A stretch of DNA of 64,000 bases, from contig CAJUEU010000003.1 of the NCBI GenBank assembly GCA_910585735.1, positions 1 to 64,000 of the forward strand. Reading direction: 5' to 3'. Both the position numbers and the translations under genes were made by a program. Positions 16,766 through 26,350 of this stretch are shown piece after piece (within the stretch, counting starts at the first letter, position 1; every line of letters starts with the position of its first letter). The stretch is from an uncultured Oscillospiraceae bacterium. Lineage in GTDB: Bacteria > Bacillota > Clostridia > Oscillospirales > Oscillospiraceae. The notes beneath the pieces were generated by a model, which was given only the letters and a program-made list of their open reading frames with translations, searched no databases and was not told the DNA's origin.

Positions 16766-17139
16766 AAGCGCGGAGAAGCCGAGTGCGAGTGACGATGGAC
16801 CGAAGCGAGGGGCAAATAGGTAAGGCGGCCATGCCGCCGCGATTTTCCCCGAGTCGGAGGGAAGCGGAACGAGCGACACGAGGCTTCAGAGTGTGACATA
16901 GCTCTCCACATTTCCACCCTTTTTCGTGCAAATGTGCAAACCCTTCTGTGAATAACTCTCCCTTCCAGATTTTTCCTGTGGATAGCTCCTTTTTTTCCAC
17001 ATTTCCCTGTGAACGGGCTTGTCCTTCTTTCTCAGCGGCTCTCGACCCTTTTCCACTTTCCCACTCCGCCTACGACTGCTTCTTTTCTTTTTATTCCTCT
17101 CCTTTTCCTTTGGAGAAAAAACCGAATGGAGGAACCCTT
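16766..17139. other. oriC: dnaA-dnaN spacer, right part of oriC region
   Basis: DnaA boxes: TGTGAATAA (16947-16955), TGTGGATAG (16977-16985, one mismatch) and TTTTCCACA (16993-17001). The pyrimidine-rich, AT-richer stretch 17060-17120 is a reasonable unwinding element. The first 120 bases (16766-16890) are a GC-rich block with a short GGCGGC/GCCGCC hairpin that resembles the patch in the left spacer. Boxes on both sides of dnaA give a bipartite origin as in Bacillus. Confidence 0.75.
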
Positions 17140-18267
17140 ATGAAATTTTCCTGCGAAAAATCCCTTCTTCTCCCCGCCATTAATACGGCCTCCCGGGCTA
17201 CCACACCAAAAAGCTCCATTCCGGCGCTGGAAGGCGTGCTGGTAGAGGCTGACACGGAGGTGCGTATCACCGGCTACAACCTGGAAACCGGCATCCGCAC
17301 GGTAGTTCCTGCCGAGGTTCAGGAGGAAGGATCTTTAGTCCTTTCCGCTAAGAAAATTGGAGACATTGTAAAAAACCTTCCCGACGATATGGTCAATATC
17401 ACTGCCGACGGCCTCAGCGTTCACATTCAATGCGGAGACGTTCACTACAACATCCAGGGCATCGACCCGGAGGAATTTCCTGAACTGCCGACCGTGGAGC
17501 CCCAAAACGCCCTGATTTTGACCCAGGCGACCCTGGGGGATATGATCAACCGCACTCTTTTTGCCGTATCCAACAATGACGGCCGCCCCATCCTGACCGG
17601 GTCTCTCTTTGAGGTGGTAGGAAATGTACTCACTGTAGTCAGCGTAGACGGACAGCGTTTGGCTCTCCGCCGGGAAAAGCTGGAGGAGGCTCCCGGCAAA
17701 GACTTTTCCTTTGTGGTCCCCGGCGCCGCCCTCAGCGAGGTGCGGGGCATCTGTTCAGACAGTGAGGAGACCGTCACGGTTACCACCGGTTCCCGGCACA
17801 TTTTGTTCCAGGTTGGCTCTACCCTTATGGTGACCCGAAGGCTGGAGGGGGAGTTCCTCAACTACCGGCAGTCCATTTCCTGGAAAAGCAATATTTCCTT
17901 TACCGCCGCGGTGCGGTCGGTGATCACTTCCATCAACCGGGTCGCCCTGATCCTGCAGGAAAACACAAAGAATCCCCTTCGGTGTATTGTAGGAGAAAAC
18001 ATTCTGTATCTTTCCTCAGTAACGCCCACAGGGGACGCCTCCGACCAGTGCCCCATCACGGGGAAGGGAGAGGACCTGCACATCGGCTTTAACCACAGGT
18101 TCATGCTGGACGCTCTGAAGGCGGTTCCCACAGAAACGGCCAGATTCCTTATGGGTACCCCCTCTACCCCCTGCATCATTGTGCCCGAGGACCAGGCTGA
18201 GGGGGAGGAAGATTATCTTTTCATGGTACTTCCCGTCAGAATGAGCGCTTCCTGGGATAAGAGATAA
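17140..18267 (+). CDS. dnaN: DNA polymerase III beta sliding clamp
   Basis: A 375-residue clamp subunit beginning [14 protein letters not shown], with the three-fold repeated clamp fold; motif [13 protein letters not shown] (about 168-180) is typical. Dimers encircle DNA and hold the polymerase. The ATG at 17140 follows GGAGG; the longer frame to 16948 runs through the DnaA-box spacer and was rejected. The S4 gene follows after 11 bases. Confidence 0.96.
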   Translation: MKFSCEKSLLLPAINTASRATTPKSSIPALEGVLVEADTEVRITGYNLETGIRTVVPAEVQEEGSLVLSAKKIGDIVKNLPDDMVNITADGLSVHIQCGDVHYNIQGIDPEEFPELPTVEPQNALILTQATLGDMINRTLFAVSNNDGRPILTGSLFEVVGNVLTVVSVDGQRLALRREKLEEAPGKDFSFVVPGAALSEVRGICSDSEETVTVTTGSRHILFQVGSTLMVTRRLEGEFLNYRQSISWKSNISFTAAVRSVITSINRVALILQENTKNPLRCIVGENILYLSSVTPTGDASDQCPITGKGEDLHIGFNHRFMLDALKAVPTETARFLMGTPSTPCIIVPEDQAEGEEDYLFMVLPVRMSASWDKR

Positions 18268-18278
18268 GAGGGATTTTT

Positions 18279-18491
18279 ATGCAGGAGCAAACCATAGAGA
18301 TTAAAACGGAATATATCAAGCTCCAGGACCTCTTGAAATTCGCTGGGGTGATGGACACCGGCGGCATGGCTAAGGAGGTCATTCAGGCCGGGGAGGTCAA
18401 GGTAAACGGAGAAGTCTGTACCATGCGGGGCAAAAAAATGCGTCCCGGAGACGTGGCTGAGCTTGACGGCGTCAGGCTGGTGGTGACATGA
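18279..18491 (+). CDS. yaaA: S4-domain RNA-binding protein (YaaA/RlbA)
   Basis: A 70-residue S4 domain ([20 protein letters not shown], then [17 protein letters not shown]). The standalone S4 gene between dnaN and recF is conserved in Firmicutes; a role in ribosome assembly has been proposed. It overlaps recF by four bases. Confidence 0.92.
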   Translation: MQEQTIEIKTEYIKLQDLLKFAGVMDTGGMAKEVIQAGEVKVNGEVCTMRGKKMRPGDVAELDGVRLVVT

Positions 18492-19588
18492 CCCTCACCG
18501 CGCTGGAACTGGACTTTTTCCGTAACTACCTTCATGCCCGGGCGGAATTCTCCCCAGGGGTCAATGTGATCTGGGGGGAGAACGCCCAGGGCAAGACCAA
18601 CCTGCTGGAGGCCATCACCTACTTATCCTCCGCCCGGACCCACCGGGCCCGGTACGACAAGGAGCTTATTCAGTTTGGAGTGGACCACGCCTTTTTGAAG
18701 GGAGAGGTGGCCTCCCGGGAGCGAAGGTTTACCCTGGAGGCCAGGCTCCACTGGGGCGCCCGCCGGGAACTTTTTTCCAATGGAATGAAGCTGAAAACCG
18801 CCGGAGAGTTGGGGGAGTACTTTAATACAGTATTGTTCTGTCCCGAGGACCTCAGTCTCATTCGGGCGGGGGCGGCGGAGCGGCGGTGTTTTTTGGACGA
18901 CGCCATCTGTCAGCTCCGGCCCAAGTACGCCGCGGCCCTGTCTGAGTACCGCAAGCTCTACGAATCCAAAACCCGGATCCTTCGGGACTGGGAGGAAAAG
19001 CCTTCCCTGCTGGATACGCTGGACGACTTCAACCTGCGCATGGCCCAGGTGGGGGCCATTTTGATCCACTACCGGGGCCACTTTGTCAAGCGGCTGGTGG
19101 ACCTGACGCCTCCCATCCAGGCCGACTTTTCCGGCGGCCGGGAGTCTCTGGGTCTGCGGTATGAGACGGTATCTACGGTTTCCGACCCGGAGGCGCCTCC
19201 CAAGGCCATTTTTGAGGAACTCCTCCGCCACCAGCAGGCTCACCGGGAGGCGGAGCTTTCCTCCCGGCAGTGCCTTTCCGGGCCCCACAAAGATGACCTG
19301 ACCGTGGAGATCAACGGAAAATCCGCCCGGCAGTTCGCCTCCCAGGGCCAGACCCGGACGGCGGCACTGTCCCTTAAGCTGGCCTGCCGGGAGTTGTTCC
19401 GGGAGGACACAGGGGAGTGGCCGGTGCTGCTGCTGGACGATGTGCTCTCCGAGCTGGACGCCCAGCGCCAGGCCTTTGTGCTGGAGCGCATCACCGGGGG
19501 CCAGGTGTTCATCTCCTGCTGCGAGGAGGACAAGGGCATCCACAAGAGCGGCAAACGCTTCCGGGTCAAGAACGGCGCGCTGGGGTAA
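18488..19588 (+). CDS. recF: DNA repair ATPase RecF
   Basis: A 366-residue SMC-like ATPase: Walker A in [15 protein letters not shown] (about 29-43), signature GPHKDDL (about 264-270) and Walker [12 protein letters not shown]. RecF helps load RecA at gaps. Translationally coupled to yaaA by a four-base overlap; remB follows after 10 bases. Confidence 0.96.
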   Translation: MTLTALELDFFRNYLHARAEFSPGVNVIWGENAQGKTNLLEAITYLSSARTHRARYDKELIQFGVDHAFLKGEVASRERRFTLEARLHWGARRELFSNGMKLKTAGELGEYFNTVLFCPEDLSLIRAGAAERRCFLDDAICQLRPKYAAALSEYRKLYESKTRILRDWEEKPSLLDTLDDFNLRMAQVGAILIHYRGHFVKRLVDLTPPIQADFSGGRESLGLRYETVSTVSDPEAPPKAIFEELLRHQQAHREAELSSRQCLSGPHKDDLTVEINGKSARQFASQGQTRTAALSLKLACRELFREDTGEWPVLLLDDVLSELDAQRQAFVLERITGGQVFISCCEEDKGIHKSGKRFRVKNGALG

Positions 19589-19598
19589 GGAGGGCTGT

Positions 19599-19859
19599 AT
19601 GTACCTTCATATTGGACAATCTGTGCTGGTGCCCTTTGAGAGCGTGCTGGGGGTGTTTGACCTGGACAACTCCTCCTGGTCCCACCGCACCCGGTCCTTT
19701 TTGGAGAAGGCGGAGAAAGAAGGACGGGTGGTAAACGCCGCCAGCGACCTGCCCCGGTCCTTTGTGCTCTGCCGGGAGGGGGAAAGGTCCACAGTCTATC
19801 TCTCCCAGCTCTCCACGGCTACTCTGAAGGGGCGCCTGGAGGGCAACGGGTTGGAGTGA
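19599..19859 (+). CDS. remB: RemB/DUF370 extracellular matrix regulator family
   Basis: An 86-residue DUF370 protein beginning MYLHIGQSVLVPFESVLGVF. In Bacillus, RemA/RemB-type proteins bind DNA and affect matrix and osmoprotection genes; remB lies between recF and gyrB there too. The ATG at 19599 follows AAGGAGGG. Confidence 0.88.
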   Translation: MYLHIGQSVLVPFESVLGVFDLDNSSWSHRTRSFLEKAEKEGRVVNAASDLPRSFVLCREGERSTVYLSQLSTATLKGRLEGNGLE

Positions 19860-19871
19860 GGGGGAAAAGAA

Positions 19872-20159
19872 ATGTGGGAGATTTATTTGGTTGCAATTTC
19901 TTTGACCCTCATAGGAGCGTTTTTGGAGTATGCCGCCTGTAAGGTGAAGCTGTTGGGGGTTTTGCTCCCTGGGGCCTTGACGGTGGGGATCATCCTTTTT
20001 ATTGCCGCCGACCAACGGCACGCAGCAGAGCTGTTGGCGATGGGAACCTTGCCGGAGGCACTGGCTCTTTTTATGGGGCTGCTCATTATGGTGCCGCTGC
20101 TGGTGGGAATGATTTTTGGATGGATATTTTATTATGTGAGAAAGAACAAGTCCCAATGA
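19872..20159 (+). CDS. Small membrane protein, unknown function
   Basis: A 95-residue protein with three predicted membrane helices (about 5-22, 30-48, 62-85) and a short basic C-terminus (RKNKSQ). It follows remB by 12 bases and precedes gyrB, so it is probably co-transcribed with them. I recognise no family. Confidence 0.7.
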   Translation: MWEIYLVAISLTLIGAFLEYAACKVKLLGVLLPGALTVGIILFIAADQRHAAELLAMGTLPEALALFMGLLIMVPLLVGMIFGWIFYYVRKNKSQ

Positions 20160-20184
20160 TTGACGAAAAGCAATAAAAACCCGG

Positions 20185-20230
20185 CGGAACAAGGGAAAAC
20201 CCCTTGGGAAAGAGGCTTTCCCGTGTTCCG
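20185..20230 (+). promoter_or_regulatory. Stable hairpin in the gyrB leader
   Basis: CGGAACAAGGGAAA (20185-20198) pairs with TTTCCCGTGTTCCG (20217-20230) with one mismatch over 14 bases; a weaker inner stem fills the loop. No T-run follows, so termination is unlikely. It ends 26 bases before the gyrB start. Confidence 0.5.
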
Positions 20231-20255
20231 TCAAGTGAAAAAATCGGAGGTTACC

Positions 20256-22235
20256 ATGGACGAAGAACTGATGAAAGAGGAACTGAAAAAAGAGCAGGAG
20301 TGGGAGGACAGCGTCACCCAGACCGAGCACGAGTACGGTGGCAGCGAGATCCAGGTGCTGGAGGGCCTTGAGGCCGTCCGCAAACGCCCGGGCATGTACA
20401 TCGGCTCCACCTCCTCCTCAGGCCTGCACCACCTGGTCTACGAGATCGTGGACAACGCCATTGATGAGGCCCTGGCGGGTTACTGTAAGCACATCACGGT
20501 GGACATTCTGCCCGGCAACGTCATCAAGGTCACCGACGATGGCCGGGGCGTCCCCGTGGACATCCAGCCCCAGACCGGACGTCCCGCCCTGGAGGTGGTA
20601 TACACCGTGCTCCACGCCGGCGGCAAGTTCGGCGGCGGCGGATATAAGGTCTCGGGCGGCCTTCACGGCGTTGGCGGCAGCGTGGTCAACGCCCTCTCCG
20701 AATGGATGGAGGTCCGGGTCCACAAGAACGGCAATATCTACGAGGTCAAGTTTTCCCGGGGCAACATGACCCAGGAGATGACCATCATTGGCAAGACCGA
20801 CAAAACGGGTACCGAGGTGGTCTTTAAGCCCGACTCCGAGATGTTTACCGACACCACCGAGTACGATTACGACATCCTCCACACCCGTATGCGGGAGGAG
20901 GCCTTCCTCAACGCCGGGCTCCACATCACCATCACCGACACCAGGGGAGAGGAGCCGGTCTCGGACGCCATGTGCTACGAGGGAGGGATCAAGGAGTTTG
21001 TCACCTACCTCAACCGAAACAAGACCCCCCTCCACGACGGAGTCATCTATGTCTCCGGCCAGAAGGACGACGCCATGGCTGAACTGGCCTTCCAGTATAA
21101 CGACAGCTATAACGAGACCATCCTGTCTTTCGCAAACAATGTCCACACTCCTGAGGGCGGCATGCACGAGGACGGCTTTAAGCGGGCGCTTACCAACGTG
21201 CTTAACGCCTACGGCAAGAAGATGAAAATTCTGAAGGACGAGGACAAGGTCTCCGGCGAGGACTGCCGGGAGGGCTTGTGCTGCGTCATTTCCGTGAAGC
21301 TCACCGAGGCCCAGTTTGAGGGCCAGACCAAGGCCAAGCTGGGCAACAGCGAGATCAGGACCCTGGTGAACGCCATTGTCACCGACAAGCTCACCACCTT
21401 CCTGGAGGAGAACCCCGCCATTGGCCGGGCCATCCTGGACAAGGCCCTCACCGCCAACCGGGCCCGGGAGGCCGCCCGGAAGGCCCGGGAGTCGGTGCGC
21501 CGCAAGACCGCCCTGGGAGGCGCCGCCATGCCCGACAAGCTGCGGGACTGCAACATCAGCGACCCAGAGGTCACCGAGATCTACATCGTGGAGGGCGATT
21601 CGGCAGGAGGCTCGGCCACCCAGGGCCGGGACTCCCAGTTCCAGGCCATCCTGCCCCTGTGGGGTAAGATGCTCAACGTGGAGAAGGCCCGGGCGGACAA
21701 GGTCTACGGCAACGACAAGCTTCAGCCGGTCATTACCGCCCTGGGGGCGGGCATTGGAGAGGAGTTTGACCTTTCCAAGCTCCGTTACCACAAGATCATC
21801 ATTATGGCCGATGCCGACGTGGACGGCGCTCACATCCGCACCTTACTTTTGACCTTTTTCTTCCGCTTTATGCGGCCTTTGGTGGAGGAGGGCTATGTCT
21901 ACTCCGCCGTACCCCCCCTCTTTAAGCTGACCCGGGGCAAGACGGTGCGTTTGGCCTTCTCTGAGGAGGAGCGGGACCAGATCTCCGCCGAGCTTCGTGG
22001 AGACAATCCCGCGGCAAAAGTGGACATTTCCCGGTTCAAGGGCCTGGGTGAGATGGACCCCCACGAGCTGTGGGAGACCACCATGGACCCGGAGAAGCGG
22101 ACCCTCCGGCGGATCACCTTGGACGACGCTGTGGCCGCCGACGAGACCTTCACCGTCCTCATGGGCGAGAAGGTGGAGCCGCGAAAAGAATTTATCGAGC
22201 GGAACGCCAAGTACGCCGTTAATCTGACCTATTAA
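20256..22235 (+). CDS. gyrB: DNA gyrase subunit B
   Basis: A 659-residue type II topoisomerase ATPase subunit. Visible: the ATP-lid region [15 protein letters not shown], the TOPRIM motif EGDSAGGSA (about 446-454), DADVDGAHI and the C-terminal FKGLGEM. The segment [14 protein letters not shown] has W where many GyrB have R. The ATG at 20256 follows GGAGG; a TTG at 20160 would translate the leader hairpin and is unlikely. A micro-ORF separates it from gyrA. Confidence 0.96.
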   Translation: MDEELMKEELKKEQEWEDSVTQTEHEYGGSEIQVLEGLEAVRKRPGMYIGSTSSSGLHHLVYEIVDNAIDEALAGYCKHITVDILPGNVIKVTDDGRGVPVDIQPQTGRPALEVVYTVLHAGGKFGGGGYKVSGGLHGVGGSVVNALSEWMEVRVHKNGNIYEVKFSRGNMTQEMTIIGKTDKTGTEVVFKPDSEMFTDTTEYDYDILHTRMREEAFLNAGLHITITDTRGEEPVSDAMCYEGGIKEFVTYLNRNKTPLHDGVIYVSGQKDDAMAELAFQYNDSYNETILSFANNVHTPEGGMHEDGFKRALTNVLNAYGKKMKILKDEDKVSGEDCREGLCCVISVKLTEAQFEGQTKAKLGNSEIRTLVNAIVTDKLTTFLEENPAIGRAILDKALTANRAREAARKARESVRRKTALGGAAMPDKLRDCNISDPEVTEIYIVEGDSAGGSATQGRDSQFQAILPLWGKMLNVEKARADKVYGNDKLQPVITALGAGIGEEFDLSKLRYHKIIIMADADVDGAHIRTLLLTFFFRFMRPLVEEGYVYSAVPPLFKLTRGKTVRLAFSEEERDQISAELRGDNPAAKVDISRFKGLGEMDPHELWETTMDPEKRTLRRITLDDAVAADETFTVLMGEKVEPRKEFIERNAKYAVNLTY

Positions 22236-22248
22236 GGAGGGAGAAAAA

Positions 22249-22344
22249 ATGAAATTTCTTGGGATTTTTTTCTGCTCCATCGGTGCTATAAAGCTAACCA
22301 TAGCGCTTGTTATGCGCCATAAAGAAAAAAAGGGAGGCGCATGA
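22249..22344 (+). CDS. 31-residue membrane micro-protein between gyrB and gyrA
   Basis: A 31-codon frame starting 13 bases after the gyrB stop, behind a strong site (AAGGAGGG). It has one hydrophobic segment (GIFFCSIGAIKLTIALVM) and a basic tail (RHKEKKGGA). Its last codons contain the gyrA ribosome site and its stop is three bases before the gyrA ATG. It may be a real single-pass peptide or serve to couple translation. No family is known to me. Confidence 0.5.
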   Translation: MKFLGIFFCSIGAIKLTIALVMRHKEKKGGA

Positions 22345-22347
22345 TCT

Positions 22348-24870
22348 ATGGCACAGAACAAAAGAAACCATGTGGACCCGGAGGAGTTTCGCTACCCGGA
22401 TCAGATCATCAAGGAATCCCCCCTGGTTCCTGAAATGGAGCAGAGCTACATCGAATACGCCATGTCGGTCATCGTGGGCCGGGCCCTTCCCGACGTGCGG
22501 GACGGACTGAAGCCGGTCCACCGGCGTATCCTCTACGCCATGTATGAGGACAACCTGACTCATGATAAGCCCTTTAAGAAGTCGGCCACCTGCGTGGGCG
22601 ACGTGCTGGGCCGGTACCATCCCCACGGGGACCAGTCGGTTTACGACGCCCTGGTCCGTCTGGCCCAGGACTTCTCCATGCGGTATATGCTGGTGGAGGG
22701 CCACGGCAACTTCGGCAGCGTGGACGGCGACCCCCCGGCGGCTTACCGATACACGGAGGCCCGTTTAAGCCGTATTTCCGAGGAGATCCTCCGGGACCTG
22801 GAGAAGGAGACCGTAGACTGGGATCCAAACTTTGACGAGTCCCGGAAGGAACCCCGGGTGCTGCCCTGCCGGTTCCCCAACCTGTTGGTGAACGGCTCTT
22901 CCGGCATTGCCGTTGGCATGGCCACCAACATCCCCCCCCATAACCTGAAGGAGGTCATCGGCGCCTGTGTCAAGGTGTTGGACGACCCGGAAGCGACCCT
23001 CCCGGACCTGATGGAATATGTAAAGGGGCCCGATTTCCCCACCAGCGGCATCATTATGGGCCGCTCCGGCATCCGGGCGGCCTACGCCACCGGCCGGGGC
23101 AAGGTGACCATCCGGGCCCGCACCGAGTTTGAGGAATTCGGTAAGGACCGCATGCGGATCATTGTTACCGAGATCCCCTACCAGGTGAACAAGCGGATGC
23201 TCATCAAAAACATGGCCGACCAGGTGGAGGACAAGCGGCTGGAGGGCATTTCGGATATCCGGGACGAGACCGACCGCAACGGCATGCGTATCGTCATTGA
23301 GCTTAAGCGGGACGCCAATCCTCAGGTGGTCCTGAACCGGCTCTTTGCCCAGACTCAGCTCCAGAGCTCCTTTGCCATCAATATGCTGGCCCTGGTGGAT
23401 AACCAGTCCCAGCCCAGGATCTTGTCCCTCCGGCACATCATTGACGAGTATCTGAAGTTTCAGGAGGAGATCATTGTCCGGCGGACCCAGTATGACCTGC
23501 GTAAGGCCCAGGAGCGGGCCCACCTGCTGGAGGGCCTGCTCATCGCCCAGGACAACATTGACGAGGTCATCAAGATCATCCGCTCCTCCTACGACAACGC
23601 CAAGCAGAACCTGATGGACCGCTTTGACCTGGACGACGTTCAGGCCCAGGCTATCTGCGACATGCGGCTCATTGCCCTCCAGGGTCTCAACCGGGAGAAG
23701 CTGGAGGCCGAGTACAAGGAGCTGGAGGAGAAGATCGCCTACTACAACCAGATCCTCTCCGACGACGCTTTGGTGCGCGCCATCCTGAAGGAGGAGCTGC
23801 TGGCCATCTCCGAGAAGTTCGGAGACGACCGCAAGACCGAGATCCAGGACGTGGAGGACGAGATCGACATTGAGGACCTCATTGAGGAGGAGCAGTGCGT
23901 CTTTACCCTCACCCAAGCGGGCTACATCAAGCGCACCCCGGTGAGCGAGTATGCCGCCCAGTCCAAGGGAGGCATGGGCAAGAAGGGGATCACCACTCGG
24001 GAGGAGGACTATGTGGTGGATGTGTTCACCGCCTCCACCCACGATTACATCCTCTTCTTCACCGACACGGGCAAGGTCTACCGTAAGAAGGGGTATCAGA
24101 TCCCTGAGAGCGGCAAGGCAGCCAAGGGCACCAACATCATCAACATCCTCCAGGTGGAGCAGGGGGAACGGGTCCAGGCCATGCTCCACTTCCGGGAGAC
24201 CGAGGACGCCGAGAAGTTCCTCTTTATGGTGACCCGCCAGGGCACCGTGAAACGGCTCCCGGTGGAGACCCTGAAAAACCTGCGGAACAATGGTATCCGG
24301 GCTCTTACCCTGGAGGAGGGAGACCAGCTGGTGGCCGTTCGGGAGACTGACGGCGCCAAGCGTATCCTCATTGCCACCCACGACGGCATGGCGGTCTGCT
24401 TTGACGAGACCGAGGTGCGGCCCACCGGCCGGACCTCCATGGGCGTCCGAGGCATCCGCCTGCGGGGTGGAGACTATGTGGTGGGGGCCGCCCGGGCCAC
24501 CGAGGGCAAGACCGTCCTCTCCATCACGGAAAAGGGCTACGGAAAGCGCACCGACGTCAGCGAGTACCGGGTCACCGGCCGGGGCGGCGTGGGCGTGAAG
24601 AACTACATGGTCACCGATAAGACCGGCCCTGTGGTGGGCATCAAGGTGGTGGATGGCAGCGAGGATCTGCTGCTGGTCACCCAGGCGGGCATTCTCATCC
24701 GCACCCCGGTGGAGGCCATCCGCATGGCAGGCCGGGCCACCCAGGGAGTTATTGTCATGCGCTTCAAGGAGGAGGGAGACCAGGTCATTGCCCTGGCCCT
24801 GACCGACCATGAGGAGCCCCAGACAGAGGGAGAATCTTTCCCCGAGGAGAGCGCCCCTGCTGAGGAATAA
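22348..24870 (+). CDS. gyrA: DNA gyrase subunit A
   Basis: An 840-residue subunit: the catalytic tyrosine is Y135 ([10 protein letters not shown]), the DNA gate is followed by a long coiled coil (about 360-500), and the C-terminal beta-pinwheel contains the GyrA-box-like [14 protein letters not shown]. At the quinolone-resistance position (E. coli S83) the sequence is [10 protein letters not shown], giving Q96 in place of Ser, while the second position (D87) is D100. The terminal 20 residues are acidic. The ATG follows GGGAGG inside the micro-ORF. Confidence 0.97.
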   Translation: MAQNKRNHVDPEEFRYPDQIIKESPLVPEMEQSYIEYAMSVIVGRALPDVRDGLKPVHRRILYAMYEDNLTHDKPFKKSATCVGDVLGRYHPHGDQSVYDALVRLAQDFSMRYMLVEGHGNFGSVDGDPPAAYRYTEARLSRISEEILRDLEKETVDWDPNFDESRKEPRVLPCRFPNLLVNGSSGIAVGMATNIPPHNLKEVIGACVKVLDDPEATLPDLMEYVKGPDFPTSGIIMGRSGIRAAYATGRGKVTIRARTEFEEFGKDRMRIIVTEIPYQVNKRMLIKNMADQVEDKRLEGISDIRDETDRNGMRIVIELKRDANPQVVLNRLFAQTQLQSSFAINMLALVDNQSQPRILSLRHIIDEYLKFQEEIIVRRTQYDLRKAQERAHLLEGLLIAQDNIDEVIKIIRSSYDNAKQNLMDRFDLDDVQAQAICDMRLIALQGLNREKLEAEYKELEEKIAYYNQILSDDALVRAILKEELLAISEKFGDDRKTEIQDVEDEIDIEDLIEEEQCVFTLTQAGYIKRTPVSEYAAQSKGGMGKKGITTREEDYVVDVFTASTHDYILFFTDTGKVYRKKGYQIPESGKAAKGTNIINILQVEQGERVQAMLHFRETEDAEKFLFMVTRQGTVKRLPVETLKNLRNNGIRALTLEEGDQLVAVRETDGAKRILIATHDGMAVCFDETEVRPTGRTSMGVRGIRLRGGDYVVGAARATEGKTVLSITEKGYGKRTDVSEYRVTGRGGVGVKNYMVTDKTGPVVGIKVVDGSEDLLLVTQAGILIRTPVEAIRMAGRATQGVIVMRFKEEGDQVIALALTDHEEPQTEGESFPEESAPAEE

Positions 24871-24876
24871 TTCGCG

Positions 24877-24899
24877 GGGGCCGGCCATCTGCCGGCCCC
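24877..24899 (+). terminator. Terminator-like hairpin after gyrA
   Basis: GGGGCCGGC/GCCGGCCCC stem with a five-base loop six bases after the stop codon; the T-tract is interrupted (TGTCCGTTTTC), so termination may be partial. Confidence 0.6.
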
Positions 24900-24954
24900 T
24901 GTCCGTTTTCTGTTGCTGTCAGAGACCTTCCGCCATCTGAAAGGAGGCGCCGCC

Positions 24955-25326
24955 ATGAAAAAACACATCCGCTATCGCCCCAGTAAGGCAAGCGCCGGCA
25001 TGAGCGTTGCCGTGGGGATCATATTTATCATCATCGGCTTTACTCTGGTGCTTCCCGCCACCTTTGGCTCTGGTTTTCTGCCTGTGGGCCTGTTCGGACT
25101 TGCCTGGACGGGGATCGCGGTGGCCATTACGGTGGTGAACGGTCTTTACCTCTTTGGCAAGCGGGATAACACCAGCTTTTTTGGCAGTTATGTGATCACA
25201 GACGAGGAAACGGAGGAGGAGTCCGAACAGGAGCGGCTGAAAAAGCTCCAGAGCCTGTATGACCAGCGGCTTATCACCGCTGAGGAGTATGAGGAGAAGC
25301 GGAAAGAGATCCTGAAGGAGCTGTAA
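24955..25326 (+). CDS. SHOCT-domain membrane protein
   Basis: A 123-residue protein with two membrane helices (about 14-36 and 44-64), an acidic linker and a C-terminal SHOCT motif (LQSLYDQRLITAEEYEEKR). SHOCT segments are short helices found at protein ends, with no settled function. The ATG at 24955 follows AAAGGAGG. Sixteen bases upstream of a second SHOCT gene. Confidence 0.8.
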   Translation: MKKHIRYRPSKASAGMSVAVGIIFIIIGFTLVLPATFGSGFLPVGLFGLAWTGIAVAITVVNGLYLFGKRDNTSFFGSYVITDEETEEESEQERLKKLQSLYDQRLITAEEYEEKRKEILKEL

Positions 25327-25341
25327 GGAGGGACGGTAGAT

Positions 25342-25653
25342 ATGAGGACATCATTTGGTGTGATACAGTTTGTGATCATTGCCGTGATTCTGATTGTGGC
25401 CTTTTCTGCCCAGATGAAAACGGCAAAGCTCAAGTCCAAAGCCCACACCCAACGGATCCAAAAGAGGAACGAGGCCCGGACCAAGGCCCGGGGTGGTACC
25501 CACCTGGGTCACGACCACATCAAGTCCACCGAGCTCAGCGACAATCGGAAGCTGGAGCAGCTCAAGGCCTTGAAAGAGGCCGGACTCCTTACTCAGGAGG
25601 AGTTCAACACGGCGTGGGAAAAGGTGATGAAGAAATCCGCCGCGGGGCTGTAG
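25342..25653 (+). CDS. Second SHOCT-domain protein, single-pass membrane
   Basis: A 103-residue protein: N-terminal membrane helix (about 5-23), a basic region (about 26-50) and a C-terminal SHOCT motif (LEQLKALKEAGLLTQEEFNT). Good ribosome site AAGGAGGG. The shared C-terminal motif and adjacency suggest it works with the preceding gene. Confidence 0.78.
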   Translation: MRTSFGVIQFVIIAVILIVAFSAQMKTAKLKSKAHTQRIQKRNEARTKARGGTHLGHDHIKSTELSDNRKLEQLKALKEAGLLTQEEFNTAWEKVMKKSAAGL

Positions 25654-25666
25654 GGGAGGAAGCGCC

Positions 25667-25726
25667 ATGAACACCATGAGACCAGGCAGCTTCGGCGTGA
25701 CCGAAGGAAATAGGAGAACCCAATGA
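25667..25726 (+). CDS. 19-residue ORF coupled to rnhA
   Basis: A 19-codon frame with a good ribosome site (GGGGAGGA); its TGA overlaps the rnhA start as ATGA. The peptide has no recognisable feature; a role in translational coupling is the simplest reading. Confidence 0.3.
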   Translation: MNTMRPGSFGVTEGNRRTQ

Positions 25727-26172
25727 AAACAGTTACCATCTACACCGACGGGGCCTGCTCAGGGAATCCAGGGCCGGGAGGCTGGGGAGCCATCCTCCAA
25801 TACGGTAAGTTTCAAAAGGAGCTCTCGGGTGGGGAGGAACAGACCACCAACAACCGTATGGAGCTCACCGGGGTGATTTCCGCGCTGAAAGCGCTGAAGG
25901 AGCCCTGTGTGGTGGAGCTGTGGTCGGATTCCAAATATGTGATCGACGCCCTGGAGAAGGGCTGGGCCAGGAGCTGGAAGGCCAAGGGGTGGGTCAAGTC
26001 GGACAAGAAGCCTGCCCTCAACCCCGATTTGTGGGAGGAGTTGCTGAAGCTGTGCGATTACCACACGGTCATCCTCCACTGGGTCAAGGGCCATGCGGAT
26101 AACAAGTTCAACAACCGCTGCGACGAGCTGGCGGTGATGGAGAGTAGGAAGTTTAAAGAGACCATGGAGTAA
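25723..26172 (+). CDS. rnhA: Ribonuclease HI
   Basis: A 149-residue RNase HI of normal length. Catalytic residues D9 ([11 protein letters not shown]), E47 (NRMEL), D69 (WSDSKY) and D134, with H124 (KGHAD), are all present, as is a basic-protrusion-like segment ([12 protein letters not shown]). It degrades RNA in RNA-DNA hybrids. Followed by a strong bidirectional terminator. Confidence 0.96.
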   Translation: MKTVTIYTDGACSGNPGPGGWGAILQYGKFQKELSGGEEQTTNNRMELTGVISALKALKEPCVVELWSDSKYVIDALEKGWARSWKAKGWVKSDKKPALNPDLWEELLKLCDYHTVILHWVKGHADNKFNNRCDELAVMESRKFKETME

Positions 26173-26218
26173 ACACTGAGAAAGAAAAGAAAGGTCGGTT
26201 ATGATAGCCCCTCAACGA

Positions 26219-26256
26219 GAAAAATCCCGCCTGTCTTTATGACAGGCGGGATTTTA
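26219..26256. terminator. Bidirectional terminator between rnhA and the DEAD-box operon
   Basis: AAAATCCCGCCTGTC and GACAGGCGGGATTTT close a five-base loop, with A/T tracts on both sides so it can serve both converging transcripts. Confidence 0.88.
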
Positions 26257-26262
26257 CATGTT

Positions 26263-26346
26263 TCAGGGCTTTTCCAGGAAGAAGCACGCCTCATTCCCCT
26301 TGCGGAAAGAGCGGAGGATCAGACGTTCTGTCCCCAATGCTTTCAT
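26263..26346 (-). pseudogene. GNAT acetyltransferase N-terminal remnant (27 codons)
   Basis: Directly after the DEAD-box gene stop, a 27-codon frame reads MKALGTERLILRSFRKGN and ends at a stop after LEKP. The segment TERLILRSF matches the first strand of RimJ/RimL-type N-acetyltransferases, of which the rest is missing. It is probably a decayed remnant, though a short translated peptide cannot be excluded. Confidence 0.35.
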
Positions 26347-26350
26347 GGGT

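Noticed and set aside
22765..24888. 707-codon minus-strand frame
   Set aside because: Antisense shadow of gyrA; His/Gly/Leu/Val-rich composition with no family resemblance.
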